Assembly: GCA_947311745.1 (NCBI GenBank)
Contig: CAMZLT010000215.1
Location: 1 to 13,584, forward strand
Source: an uncultured Flavobacteriaceae bacterium
GTDB taxonomy: Bacteria > Bacteroidota > Bacteroidia > Flavobacteriales > Flavobacteriaceae
DNA length: 13,584 bases
Direction of reading: 5' to 3'
Shown: one piece after another, positions 13,349-13,584 of the stretch
Layout of the letters: each line of letters starts with the position of its first letter
How positions within the stretch are numbered: position 1 is the stretch's first letter
The notes under the pieces: model-generated
Databases searched by the model: none
What the model saw: the letters and a program-made list of their open reading frames with translations, nothing else
What the model was told of the DNA's origin: nothing
Position numbers and translations under genes: made by a program

Positions 13349-13584
13349 TTATTTATCTTTCATCAAACTTTGTAATTCTTGGTTGAATTGTTTTGTGTTT
13401 TTCAAGTTTTTAAAAAATTCTCTATCAAAATTTTCAACAATTTCTACTGCCTTTTTTAAATCTTTAAAACCTTTTTTGGTCAATTCCACTATTTTCGCTC
13501 TCGTATCGGTATGATGTTCGGTTCGTTTTACTAAATCTTTCTTTTCAAGTGTTCTAATAACATTAGAAGTCATCATTGTGTCCA
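13349..13584 (-). CDS. MarR family transcriptional regulator (N-terminus beyond window)
   Basis: The frame continues past the right edge, so only the C-terminal 78 residues are seen, starting DTMMTSNVIRTLEKKDLVKR. This is the recognition helix and beta-wing of a MarR winged helix, with the wing motif RTEHHTDTRAKIVELTKKG. The C-terminal dimerisation helix follows (VENFDREFFKNL to the end). The in-frame Met at 13576 lies inside the DNA-binding domain and is not a true start. Such regulators often repress efflux or stress genes next to them; the partner gene would lie outside the window. Confidence 0.9.
   Translation of the reverse strand, partial: DTMMTSNVIRTLEKKDLVKRTEHHTDTRAKIVELTKKGFKDLKKAVEIVENFDREFFKNLKNTKQFNQELQSLMKDK

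Overview
The window is very AT-rich and reads as chromosomal DNA of a member of the Bacteroidota, most likely the Flavobacteriaceae. Three things support this: C-terminal type IX secretion sorting domains (YPNP/HPNP type) on two proteins, cysteine-bearing 21-residue leucine-rich repeats of flavobacterial type, and sequences close to the Bacteroidota -7 promoter element TAnnTTTG, with A-rich leaders instead of Shine-Dalgarno sites. The genus cannot be fixed from the sequence. No mobile element, CRISPR array or phage gene is visible.

Left part (1-3310): two paralogous secreted leucine-rich-repeat proteins on the minus strand. The first runs off the left edge and is built from a duplicated ~786-bp module holding 63-bp tandem repeats. 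The second is complete and ends in a type IX sorting domain. A strong hairpin terminator separates them. Both upstream regions carry a pair of GRTTAATY boxes spaced exactly 21 bp, an arrangement like LytTR response-regulator sites.

Middle part (3311-6949): an Lrp/AsnC regulator (+) meets, stop codon to stop codon, a minus-strand series of S1/P1 nuclease, tRNA-Arg(UCG) and VanX-type D-Ala-D-Ala dipeptidase. The dipeptidase gene starts only 14 nt after the tRNA. Divergent from the nuclease is a secreted PQQ-type sugar dehydrogenase with a type IX tail, followed by a 53-residue DUF4177 protein.

Right part (6946-13584): a minus-strand operon of an NAD-dependent epimerase, a very basic 49-residue protein and the 23S rRNA methyltransferase RlmF. 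Divergent from it are tyrS, then a secreted M20 amidohydrolase, then a coupled pair of SixA-like histidine phosphatase and Ppx/GppA phosphatase (TTG start). A MarR-family regulator is cut by the right edge.

Most of the content is housekeeping plus secreted scavenging enzymes. I see no clear new defence or mobile system. The points most worth checking are the shared 21-bp-phased boxes of the two LRR genes, the tRNA-Arg with an apparent 19/56 co-substitution and its close downstream gene, and the small basic protein between the epimerase and RlmF.
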